Assembly: GCA_050303415.1 (NCBI GenBank)
Contig: JBNLBS010000003.1
Coordinates: forward strand, 157,027-221,026
DNA: 64,000 bases
DNA from: JBNLBS01 sp050303415
GTDB taxonomy: Bacteria > Pseudomonadota > Gammaproteobacteria > Methylococcales > Methylomonadaceae
Direction: 5' to 3'
Within the stretch, counting starts at the first letter, position 1. Each line of letters opens with the position of its first letter. Position numbers and translations under genes: made by a program. Below are positions 34,975 to 43,108 of this stretch, in pieces. The notes below the pieces were generated by a model. The model saw only the letters and a list, made by a program, of their open reading frames with translations. It had not been told where the DNA came from and searched no databases.

Positions 34975-36488
34975 ACAATAAAGTTGATCAAAAGCAGGTT
35001 GTTGTGATTGGTGCTGGTCTTGGTGGTTTATCGGCAGCTATTTCTCTGGCCTGTGAAGGTTTTCAAGTAAGTGTGCTGGAAAAAAACGATAAAGTTGGCG
35101 GTAAGTTGAATATCCTGAAAAAGGATGGTTTTACTTTTGATCTTGGTCCTTCTATTTTAACTATGCCGCATATTTTCAGACAGTTGTTTACACGTGCGGG
35201 GAAAAAACTTGAAGATTATGTTCAAATTCAGGCAGTCGAGCCGCATTGGCGTAATTTTTTTGAGGATGGTGTTGTTTTTGATTTGAGCGGTGATGAAAAA
35301 ATCATGCGCAAGGAACTTGAAAAACTCGGTCAAAATTCGGTTCAGGAATTTGATCAATTTATGCGTTATTCAAAAAAACTCGGACAGATCACTGAACAAG
35401 GCTATTTTGCAAAAGGGTTGGATAGTTTCTGGGAACTGTTAAATCATTATGGTGCTGTTCGCAGCCTTTGTGATTTTGATGTATTTCGATCCATGGATCA
35501 GGGTGTTAGACGCTTCGTTTCTGACCCTAAACTGGTTGATGTGCTGAATTATTTTATTAAATATGTTGGTTCTTCCCCTTATGATGCACCTGCTCTATTG
35601 AATTTATTGCCCTATATCCAGTTTGAATACGGGCTTTGGTATATACAAGGCGGTATGTATAAACTAGCAGAGGGAATGCAAAAACTTGCAATTGAGCTTG
35701 GCGTAACTATTCGTCTAAATACCGAGGTTCAGAGGATTCAGGATAAACAGAACAGAGCTGTTGCTGTTGAGATAGTAAATGGTGATATCTTTTCGGCTGA
35801 TATTATTGTGTCAAATATGGAAGTGATACCCACGGCTAAAGAGCTACTGCAAAAACCAGAACAGGTTAAAGCATTAAAGCGTTTTGCACCCAGCTGCTCT
35901 GGACTGGTTATACATTTAGGAGTGGATCAGGTTTTTCCGCAGTTGGCTCATCATAACTTTTTTTATTCAAAACAGCCCAAACATCATTTTAAATCGGCTT
36001 TTCACCAAAATAAATTATCTGAGGACCCAACTATTTATTTGGTTGCGCCTGTTAAAACAGATCCGGCTCAAGCTCCGGTAGGAGGGGAGGTGATTAAAAT
36101 TCTGCCGCATATTCCGCCTATAAGTGATAAACATCCACTAAACCATGAGGACTATATGTTATTCAGAGAAAGGGTTTTAGATAAGCTTGAACGTATGGGT
36201 TTAAAGGATTTAAGAAAGCATATTGTTTGTGAGGAAACCTGGACGCCGATGGATATACAGTCGCGCTATTATTCAAATCAAGGCTCTATTTATGGCGTGG
36301 TTTCAGACCGCTTTAAAAACCTCGGTTTTAAGGCGCCGCAGCGCGATTTAAAAATAAAAAATCTGTATTACGTGGGTGGCAGTGTTAATCCTGGTGGCGG
36401 TATGCCGATGGTTACTCTATCAGGACAATTAGTGTGCGATAAAATTTTGACCGATTTCGATCAGATATTTCATATTAATGGTAATTAA
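34971..36488 (+). CDS. crtP: 4,4'-diaponeurosporene/diapolycopene oxidase, CrtP/CrtNb type
   Basis: A 505-residue member of the phytoene desaturase family with VIGAGLGGLSAAISLACEGF near 11-30, EKNDKVGGKL and DGFTFDLGPSILTMPHIFRQL. The C-terminal FAD motif reads YYVGGSVNPGGGMPMVTLSGQ, the form found in CrtP-type terminal oxidases rather than in CrtN. It would oxidise the terminal methyl group of the C30 carotenoid to the aldehyde that the preceding dehydrogenase then oxidises. Methylomonas calls the equivalent gene crtNb. ATG 34971 overlaps the previous stop by 4 bases. Confidence 0.87.
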   Translation: MNNKVDQKQVVVIGAGLGGLSAAISLACEGFQVSVLEKNDKVGGKLNILKKDGFTFDLGPSILTMPHIFRQLFTRAGKKLEDYVQIQAVEPHWRNFFEDGVVFDLSGDEKIMRKELEKLGQNSVQEFDQFMRYSKKLGQITEQGYFAKGLDSFWELLNHYGAVRSLCDFDVFRSMDQGVRRFVSDPKLVDVLNYFIKYVGSSPYDAPALLNLLPYIQFEYGLWYIQGGMYKLAEGMQKLAIELGVTIRLNTEVQRIQDKQNRAVAVEIVNGDIFSADIIVSNMEVIPTAKELLQKPEQVKALKRFAPSCSGLVIHLGVDQVFPQLAHHNFFYSKQPKHHFKSAFHQNKLSEDPTIYLVAPVKTDPAQAPVGGEVIKILPHIPPISDKHPLNHEDYMLFRERVLDKLERMGLKDLRKHIVCEETWTPMDIQSRYYSNQGSIYGVVSDRFKNLGFKAPQRDLKIKNLYYVGGSVNPGGGMPMVTLSGQLVCDKILTDFDQIFHINGN

Positions 36489-36728
36489 ATTCTTTATCTG
36501 TAATTTGGTTCAATAGGTTAACAAAAATCTATAAGTTTGATGTTCAGTAGGTATATTGTTTCAGCAAACCCGAAAATCGTTAAATAGGTATTTGGACTGC
36601 ATGGCAATAGTGGTAGGCAATTAACTGACAACAGCACGATTCATCCTAACTATCATCTTATTAACCGCTTCAGAAAATGCTTAGGACAGATAATTTTTAT
36701 TCTTTCTCAATTGTTTTTGTCTTACTAG

Positions 36729-37613
36729 TTATTGAAAACAATAATTTTTAACTAAAGCTCTGATGGCTTCGGCTATTGTTTGATCGCTGGCGTATAGAAT
36801 ACCGTTATGGTTCATAAAAGTGGAGTCAGCGCGGTTTAAATCCAGGGGGTGACTGTATATATCACAAGCGATTGCACCGGTCTCTTTAAACAGGCAGGCT
36901 GAGGCTGCATAATCCCATAGGCTGCCCCCACCATTTTCGGGTTTGGGAAATTTGAAGTAGCAGGCTGGCGCATGTTCCAGTACCCAACAGGCGTTCATGG
37001 CGGCACCGCCATGTAAAATACTTTTAAATCCGGCTAGCCCGATGCTTATGCCAATCTTTTTAAGTTCTCTAATTAGTTTCGAATAGTGTGGCTGGTTTTT
37101 AAAGCTACGATCGGCGATTAGGGTGAAGTGTTCCTGTGATGAGCTTAAATGTAAGGGTTTATTGTTTTTATACGCACCCTGGTCTTTAATTGCATGGTAC
37201 AGTGCGGATTTTACCGGGTCATAAATAACCCCAATCTGTGCTTCACCACTTTTAGCCACTAAGGCGATGGAGACGGCATAGCCGGGGGTGGACTCGATAA
37301 AAGGGAGTGTGCCGTCTAATGGATCGATACACCAGAAATAGTCTTTTTCCAACCGCTCTTCATTATCCGGGGTTTCTTCACTTAACAAGGCAAGATCAAA
37401 TTGCTCGCAAGTGGGCAACAGGGCTTTTAAGATGATTTCCTGAGCCAAATAATCCACTTCGGTGACTACTTGTGAGGCCAGGCTTGAACCGCCAGTTTTA
37501 TTTTCTGTTTGAATAGTTTGTTGGTTATAGGATGAGATAAGTTGTCCCGCTTGTTCAGCGGCGAATATCGCACGTTGGCAGAGTAAAAACAAATCTTTGG
37601 AGGTTAGCTTCAT
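36729..37613 (-). CDS. Inositol monophosphatase-family phosphatase, CysQ-like
   Basis: A 294-residue magnesium- or lithium-sensitive phosphatase fold. It has the metal motif EE (LLSEETPDNEE near 87), WCIDPLDGTLPFI near 105 and the C-terminal GGGSLWDYAASACLF near 233. The family includes CysQ, which hydrolyses PAP left from sulfate assimilation, and inositol or other sugar phosphatases. The nearby cysD and cysN on the same strand favour a CysQ-type role, but the sequence is only moderately CysQ-like. ATG 37613 lies four bases after the stop of the upstream kinase-like gene. An upstream start at 37643 would overlap that gene. Confidence 0.78.
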   Translation of the reverse strand: MKLTSKDLFLLCQRAIFAAEQAGQLISSYNQQTIQTENKTGGSSLASQVVTEVDYLAQEIILKALLPTCEQFDLALLSEETPDNEERLEKDYFWCIDPLDGTLPFIESTPGYAVSIALVAKSGEAQIGVIYDPVKSALYHAIKDQGAYKNNKPLHLSSSQEHFTLIADRSFKNQPHYSKLIRELKKIGISIGLAGFKSILHGGAAMNACWVLEHAPACYFKFPKPENGGGSLWDYAASACLFKETGAIACDIYSHPLDLNRADSTFMNHNGILYASDQTIAEAIRALVKNYCFQ

Positions 37614-37617
37614 TGCT

Positions 37618-38601
37618 CTATTGCTCAGCGTTGATTTGTGCAATGACTTGTTGTGCTAAACGTTCACTATAGTTATTGATTTTCCAATGGCCGGGACTCC
37701 AGCCTTTTAAAAAACGGTGAAAATCCGTCCAGGCAACCGGGTATAATCTCCGCCAATCCAGTTCCAGGGCATTAAAGTCTATGGACTTTTGTCTAGTGTT
37801 TAAGGCCTGTTTTAGATGTTGAAAATAACAGTCCAGCAGTTGTGCCTCCAGCTCTTGGCACTGGGCTTCATCCAGACAGCTGCCGATAAAATAGGCGACA
37901 TCCCTCATACCGCAACCTCCACCGACATATTGAAAGTCGACTGCGGCAACTTGCTTACCATCCGGAGAAAAACAAAAGTTTGCCAGCTTGGCATCACCAT
38001 GTACCAGGGTTTGAAACGGGCTATTACGCAATTTTTGGTCTATAGCCACTGCAGCCTTTAATAATGCCTGGTCTTTTAGGGCTTTAAGTTCATCCGGGCG
38101 GGTGTCCAGGTGCCAGTATGTACCTTGTGGCCATAACTCATCCGGCTCGTGGTTGATAAAAGTGGCATGAAAATTTGCCAGCCAAGCCAGACAGGTCTTC
38201 ATCTCATCGATTGAAACGCTGTTTTTAACAATTGGAAATCCAGCTTGGTTTAGATCTTCAAGTACGATTAATACTTCATTATTATGGTTATCAACTGTCA
38301 GGCATTTTGGAGTACGGCATTGATCATTGCATAAATGACTCCAGCGCCTATACCAAGCACTTTCAACTTGATAGGACTTAAGTTTCCTTTGGTGAGATAG
38401 GTCTGTGTTCCAGCCTCTGGGGTGTTGATTTTGCTTGGGCAGGCGAACATGCTTGGCAATAATGCTGTTGATTGGCGAATCCTTTAACCCATAGCGCACA
38501 ATCTCACCATAGCCGCTCCAAAGCCGTTGGATAATGTCTATTTGAAACAGCGAACTTGCATCAGTTGCTTTTAGAATGGTGTTTTTAAAGTGCTTGTTCA
38601 T
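37618..38601 (-). CDS. Aminoglycoside/choline-kinase-like phosphotransferase
   Basis: A protein-kinase-like fold of the APH/ecdysteroid-kinase group, 327 residues. The catalytic loop LVHGDAKLANFCF is near 200, and the metal-binding AVDFQYVGGGCGMRDVAYFIG follows near 220. An acidic and aromatic-rich C-terminus contains WRRLYPVAWTDFHRFLKGW. The substrate is unknown; relatives phosphorylate small hydroxylated compounds. It is four bases upstream of the CysQ-like phosphatase, so kinase and phosphatase may act on related metabolites. The start is uncertain: ATG 38601 is used here, and a GTG at 38634 would add 11 residues. Confidence 0.78.
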   Translation of the reverse strand: MNKHFKNTILKATDASSLFQIDIIQRLWSGYGEIVRYGLKDSPINSIIAKHVRLPKQNQHPRGWNTDLSHQRKLKSYQVESAWYRRWSHLCNDQCRTPKCLTVDNHNNEVLIVLEDLNQAGFPIVKNSVSIDEMKTCLAWLANFHATFINHEPDELWPQGTYWHLDTRPDELKALKDQALLKAAVAIDQKLRNSPFQTLVHGDAKLANFCFSPDGKQVAAVDFQYVGGGCGMRDVAYFIGSCLDEAQCQELEAQLLDCYFQHLKQALNTRQKSIDFNALELDWRRLYPVAWTDFHRFLKGWSPGHWKINNYSERLAQQVIAQINAEQ

Positions 38602-38736
38602 TTTCAACTGAAAATAACGGTTAAGTAGTGTCACTGATGGCGTGTTTTCAACAGTGGTTGACTATTTAGATACAAGTATAGGCGTATTTGGGAAGATTAA
38701 ACGGCTATGGATAGGCGGGAGTGTGTTCTGAAAATT

Positions 38737-38779
38737 GGGTTTGGTTTTATCACTGTTAGCGCAGTAATAAAACCAACCC
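38737..38779 (-). terminator. Long hairpin downstream of cysN
   Basis: GGG plus TTGGTTTTAT (38737-38750, one bulged T) pairs with ATAAAACCAA plus CCC (38767-38779), with further pairing inside the 16-base loop. It lies 37 bases after the cysN stop on the minus strand and probably ends that transcript. It runs into a (CCCAA)3 tandem repeat at 38777-38791. Confidence 0.6.
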
Positions 38780-38815
38780 AACCCAACCCAAGCTACTTAT
38801 ATTGATGATTTTAAA

Positions 38816-40444
38816 TTAGAAAATGACTTTGTTCTCTTTTAATGCGCTATAAATATCATCGATAGCAGTACTATCACAATCAAAGTGAAGATCTGAAAGA
38901 GTTTTATCGCTATTGATGCACAGGCACAGTAATCCAGCCTGTTTAATGGCTTGAATTAACTCACCGGCATCACTACTTTCCAAGACGGTTGCAGCATGAC
39001 CATTATCAAACAGTTTTCTTTCCAGTTTATAGACTATTTCTTGTGCATTGGCACCGGTTAAAGCGATTGCTGTTGCATTTTGACCAAAGCGGGCCGATCT
39101 TTCCGTTGCACTGACTGGTTGCAGGTTTTCATCGCCGGTACTGCCGGTAATCATGCCGGCGCCGACAGTGACATTGGTCAGGCGGTCGATAATGATAAAC
39201 GAGCCGGTACCTTTACTGATTTTATACGGGTCAAACACCACGGGAGCATTGACAGAAACCGTGCAGGAACCAATCTCGTTTAATTGAAGTTGGTCGGCAT
39301 CGTGATGTTCCAGCGTATTCACGTCAATTCTATGATCGATCAGTGAGATTGAGCCGGACACACTGCGTGTTGCCAGTTTAATGGTGTATTGACGGCCCGG
39401 TGTCATCGCCTGTTCGGTCATCCAGACAATCGTGGCTTTAAATTTATCATCAACAACAGGTGTGGTTATTTCCTGACCGATAATCATATCGCCACGGCTG
39501 ATGTCAATTTCGTCGTCCAGAGTTAAAGTAACAGCCATCGGTGGGAAGGCTTCTTCAAGTTCGCCATCATAAGTAACAATGGATTTAATGCTGCTGCTCT
39601 TACCGGAAGGTAAAGCGGTAACCGTGTCACCTTTTTTAAACACGCCGGAAGCAATTGTGCCGCAAAAACCGCGAAAATCCAGGTTAGGGCGGTTAACATA
39701 TTGCACAGGAAAACGGGCGTCGTTAAAATTTTGATCGTTTGCTATTTCTATGCTGTTTAGCAAGTCCATAACCGGCATGCCGGTATACCAAGGCATATGC
39801 TCACTTTTATTAACCACATTGTCGCCATTCAATGCAGACATAGGGATAAAGTGAATATCATGCAGATCCAGGGTCTTAACAAAATCGAGATAATCCTGTT
39901 TGATTTTGTCAAACTCGGCTTCGCTGTAGTCGATTAAATCCATTTTATTGACGGCGACAATAATATGTTTGATGCCTAATAAAGAGGCGATAAAACTGTG
40001 ACGTTTAGTTTGTGTTTGTACGCCGTAGCGGGCATCAATCAAAATAACAGCTAAGTCGCAACTGGAGGCACCGGTTGCCATATTACGTGTGTATTGTTCA
40101 TGTCCCGGGGTATCGGCAATAATAAATTTACGTGTTGAGGTGGAGAAATACCGGTATGCTACATCAATGGTAATACCTTGCTCACGTTCAGCCTGCAGGC
40201 CGTCAACCAGTAATGCCAGATCAACTTCACCCGCACCGGTTGTTCCGGATTTGACACTATCGGCTTTAACTGCAGCCAATTGATCTTCATAAATCATTTT
40301 TGAATCATGCAATAAGCGGCCAATTAAGGTGCTTTTACCATCATCGACGTTGCCGCAGGTTAAAAAGCGTAGTAATTCTTTACGTTCGTGCTGCGCTAAA
40401 TAGGCGTCAATGTCGGTGCTGATTAATTCTGATTGATGGGACAT
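38816..40444 (-). CDS. cysN: Sulfate adenylyltransferase large subunit CysN with decayed APS-kinase-like tail
   Basis: CysN is the GTPase subunit that drives ATP sulfurylase (CysD) to make adenylylsulfate. The 542-residue protein has the P loop GNVDDGKS at 31-38, DTPGHEQYTRNMATGAS near 113 and NKMDLIDYS near 168, then EF-Tu-like beta domains. From about residue 449 an extra 94-residue tail resembles a CysC APS kinase: RSARFGQNATAIALTG, KLERKLFDNGH and IKQAGLLCLCI. However, the P loop is replaced by GANAQEIV and about 40 central residues are missing. The tail therefore cannot be a working kinase. cysD lies 205 bases upstream on the same strand. Confidence 0.93.
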   Translation of the reverse strand: MSHQSELISTDIDAYLAQHERKELLRFLTCGNVDDGKSTLIGRLLHDSKMIYEDQLAAVKADSVKSGTTGAGEVDLALLVDGLQAEREQGITIDVAYRYFSTSTRKFIIADTPGHEQYTRNMATGASSCDLAVILIDARYGVQTQTKRHSFIASLLGIKHIIVAVNKMDLIDYSEAEFDKIKQDYLDFVKTLDLHDIHFIPMSALNGDNVVNKSEHMPWYTGMPVMDLLNSIEIANDQNFNDARFPVQYVNRPNLDFRGFCGTIASGVFKKGDTVTALPSGKSSSIKSIVTYDGELEEAFPPMAVTLTLDDEIDISRGDMIIGQEITTPVVDDKFKATIVWMTEQAMTPGRQYTIKLATRSVSGSISLIDHRIDVNTLEHHDADQLQLNEIGSCTVSVNAPVVFDPYKISKGTGSFIIIDRLTNVTVGAGMITGSTGDENLQPVSATERSARFGQNATAIALTGANAQEIVYKLERKLFDNGHAATVLESSDAGELIQAIKQAGLLCLCINSDKTLSDLHFDCDSTAIDDIYSALKENKVIF

Positions 40445-40565
40445 TAAAAATTTCTCCGAATTTAAGGTAAAAGGCTAAAGAACAAAGATGAAATTTAACT
40501 TGTGAATTAAACTAAACTTCTCTGTTTAATTTGATCTAGCCTTAAAATACCTATATATGTTTTAT

Positions 40566-40602
40566 CTCGTTCCTTAACTGGGTTTTTTAAATCTGGAACG
40601 AG
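40566..40602. repeat. Inverted repeat in the cysD-cysN spacer
   Basis: CTCGTTCC (40566-40573) and GGAACGAG (40595-40602) form an 8-base stem with a 21-base loop. It may be an RNA hairpin tuning cysN expression or a small repeat remnant; nothing further can be said from one copy. Confidence 0.35.
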
Positions 40603-40648
40603 GAATGCTTTTAACTTGTACCTTGATTCTTTAATCTTTATGTCTAGA

Positions 40649-41557
40649 TTAAAAATACCCTTCGCGTTTTTTCTGTTCCATTGAACCAGCTTGATCATGG
40701 TCAATTAGACGGCCTTGACGTTCGGATGTGGTGGTCAGTAACATTTCCTGAATAATTTCCGGTAAGGTTGTGGCCGTTGATTCTACTGCGCCGGTTAGTG
40801 GATAGCAGCCTAAGGTACGAAAACGGACCATTTTCATTTCCACTTTCTCATCCGGGCCAATCGGCATACGATCGTCATCAACCATGATTAACATGCCGTC
40901 ACGTTCGACCACAGGCCGCTCTTTGGCGAAATATAGAGGCACAATGGGGATATTTTCCAGATGAATGTATTGCCAGATATCCAGTTCCGTCCAGTTGGAT
41001 AAAGGAAAAACACGGATGCTTTCGCCTTTATCAATCTTGCCGTTATAAATATTCCATAATTCAGGGCGTTGATTTTTGGGGTCCCAACGGTGATTTTTAT
41101 CTCGGAAAGAGTAAAAGCGTTCTTTTGCGCGTGATTTTTCTTCATCACGACGTGCGCCACCGAATGCAGCGTCAAACTGATATTTATCCAATGCCTGTTT
41201 TAACGCATCGGTTTTCATGACATCGGTATGTTTTTTACTGCCGTGTGTGAACGGGCCAATGCCTTGGGCAATACCATCGGGATTACTATAAACAATTAAT
41301 TCAAGTCCCAGATCTTTTACCAACTGGTCTCGAAATTCAATCATTTCCTTAAATTTCCATGTGGTATCAACATGCATTAATGGAAAAGGCGGTTTACCGG
41401 GATAAAAAGCCTTCATGGTTAAATGCAACATGACAGCCGAGTCCTTGCCTATCGAATATAGCATTACAGGACGTTCAAATTCAGCCGCCACTTCACGAAT
41501 GATGTGAATACTCTCGGCTTCCAGTTGTTTTAGATGGGTTAATTTGTAATCTGTCAT
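40649..41557 (-). CDS. cysD: Sulfate adenylyltransferase small subunit CysD
   Basis: CysD catalyses adenylylsulfate formation from sulfate and ATP together with CysN. The 302-residue protein is of normal length and shows the PP-loop motif YSIGKDSAVMLHL near 34-46, the AFGGARRDEEKSRAKER loop near 131 and the conserved end RQGRLIDHDQAGSMEQKKREGYF region. It is the first gene of the sulfate activation group on the minus strand. The 205-base spacer before cysN holds an inverted repeat (40566-40602) but no credible gene. Confidence 0.95.
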   Translation of the reverse strand: MTDYKLTHLKQLEAESIHIIREVAAEFERPVMLYSIGKDSAVMLHLTMKAFYPGKPPFPLMHVDTTWKFKEMIEFRDQLVKDLGLELIVYSNPDGIAQGIGPFTHGSKKHTDVMKTDALKQALDKYQFDAAFGGARRDEEKSRAKERFYSFRDKNHRWDPKNQRPELWNIYNGKIDKGESIRVFPLSNWTELDIWQYIHLENIPIVPLYFAKERPVVERDGMLIMVDDDRMPIGPDEKVEMKMVRFRTLGCYPLTGAVESTATTLPEIIQEMLLTTTSERQGRLIDHDQAGSMEQKKREGYF

Positions 41558-41725
41558 TAAAAGTCCGTCACTTTTGGCTTTGTAGGTTGATTGCAGTCCA
41601 ACATGAAACCCGCTATTTTAGTTTGAACGGGAAATTATTGCCACCGTTATAGGTGTTTTTCCGTTAAAAAGACTTGTGCCATAATTAAAGATGATCGGAT
41701 ATGGATGAAAGCTCAGTTAATTCAG

Positions 41726-43108
41726 CTATGACTCTTGTTCTGTATTATCTTCTTTTTGTTTAGGGTTTAATTTGTTTACCTGTTGGGACAGTTCAGCCCT
41801 TTGCTTTTCTAATACCAATAATTCAATTTCCCGACGCAGGTATTCTTCGGTTTGTTTGCTGGCTTGATAACGTTCTTCCTGTTCTTTCAATTGTGCAGCC
41901 AGTTTGGCATGGTTTAAACTAGTTTCATGCTCTATCTTGGCTAATTGTAGCTGTGCCTGTTTTTCCTGAAAACCGGTTTGAGCCAGTTCTTCGGCTCTTA
42001 TGAGAGCTTCCTGCTCACGTTGTAATGACAATCTTTCCTGTTCGGTCTTTTCTTCTTGAAGGCGTAATTTCGCTTCATTCCATGACGTGTGTTGTTTTTT
42101 AAATTCTTCAATTTCTGCAGCCAGCTCTATTTCTTTCTGACGCATGCTTTGTTCAAGCTTTTTGGCATGAATTTCTTCATCCAGTTGGATTTGATTGATT
42201 CGACGTGTTTTTTGGTCACGTAATTTGGCTTCATAAGACATTTTATGTAGCAAATGTTTATGTTTTATTTGCTCGGCTTGCAGTCGGGTTTTTATTTTAA
42301 GTTGTTCAGCCTGATAGTTTTCCTTTTCCAGTAACAGTTTTTTTTCGCTTTCAGCTTCAATCAGTTTTTGTTGTCTTTCAATGGCCAGGTCATGGTCATG
42401 TTGTTCAACCTGCTTACTTTTTTGTTGTAACTGTTCTTCCGCTAAGGCCTGTTGCTGACGAAACAGCTCCTGATTCTGTTTTTCCCTAAACTCAAAATTC
42501 TTTTGTAAAATGCTGAGATAAATCGGTGTTTTGGTAAAACGATCATTTAATGTGTTGTCAATGGTCAGTTCTTTAAATCGGGCTTTTAAGGTACAAAAGG
42601 TTCGGCATTGAATGTTATTGACCATCAGGTCTTCATTAATATTTATCGCCATTCGCTGTTCAACATCCGCGAGACCTTGTTGAATCCATTCGCCATCATT
42701 TAAACGATTAAGTTCCTTTTCAATGGTGTCCATAACCAGGCCTTTATAACTGGTTTTAATATGGTCATTGATGTCGGTAATGTTTTCAATATTGGCTTGG
42801 GCATATTCTATAGTAGCCTGAAAACGAATGGTGATCTGTACTGAAATTGAACAGAATCCATCATATAGGCTGGTTTGATTGGTTAAGTACCATTCATCAA
42901 TGGGGAGTGGATAAATATGATGGTAAAAACGAGGGGTAAAAATTTTAGGTCGTTCAAATACTTTGGTCAACACTCGATAATCGGCAATAACAATGCGGCG
43001 CTCAGCATCAAATCCAGGCTCCCAGACATTTTTATCCGGCTTTACGGTTAATTCGTTAAAGTGTTCTAATAACCAGTTGTCTACGGATACATTGTTGTTA
43101 TTCATCAT
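41726..43108 (-). CDS. SPFH-like protein with long coiled coil, unknown function
   Basis: A 460-residue protein that I cannot name. Residues about 1-200 alternate beta strands and helices in the manner of SPFH/band-7 domains (RIVIADYRVLTKVFERP, then VQITIRFQATIEYAQANI and a helix ending MDTIEKELNRL). Residues about 215-445 form a continuous Glu/Gln/Lys-rich coiled coil, as in flotillins. It lacks the usual N-terminal membrane anchor. The gene overlaps the upstream membrane-protein gene by 11 bases, so the two are translated together and probably form one complex in which the partner supplies the membrane anchor. SPFH assignment is by pattern, not by search. Confidence 0.65.
   Translation of the reverse strand: MMNNNNVSVDNWLLEHFNELTVKPDKNVWEPGFDAERRIVIADYRVLTKVFERPKIFTPRFYHHIYPLPIDEWYLTNQTSLYDGFCSISVQITIRFQATIEYAQANIENITDINDHIKTSYKGLVMDTIEKELNRLNDGEWIQQGLADVEQRMAININEDLMVNNIQCRTFCTLKARFKELTIDNTLNDRFTKTPIYLSILQKNFEFREKQNQELFRQQQALAEEQLQQKSKQVEQHDHDLAIERQQKLIEAESEKKLLLEKENYQAEQLKIKTRLQAEQIKHKHLLHKMSYEAKLRDQKTRRINQIQLDEEIHAKKLEQSMRQKEIELAAEIEEFKKQHTSWNEAKLRLQEEKTEQERLSLQREQEALIRAEELAQTGFQEKQAQLQLAKIEHETSLNHAKLAAQLKEQEERYQASKQTEEYLRREIELLVLEKQRAELSQQVNKLNPKQKEDNTEQES

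Noticed and set aside
40507..40704. 65-codon minus-strand frame in the cysD-cysN spacer
   Set aside because: It overlaps the cysD 3' end in another frame, has no ribosome site and an unremarkable composition; the spacer inverted repeat explains part of it.
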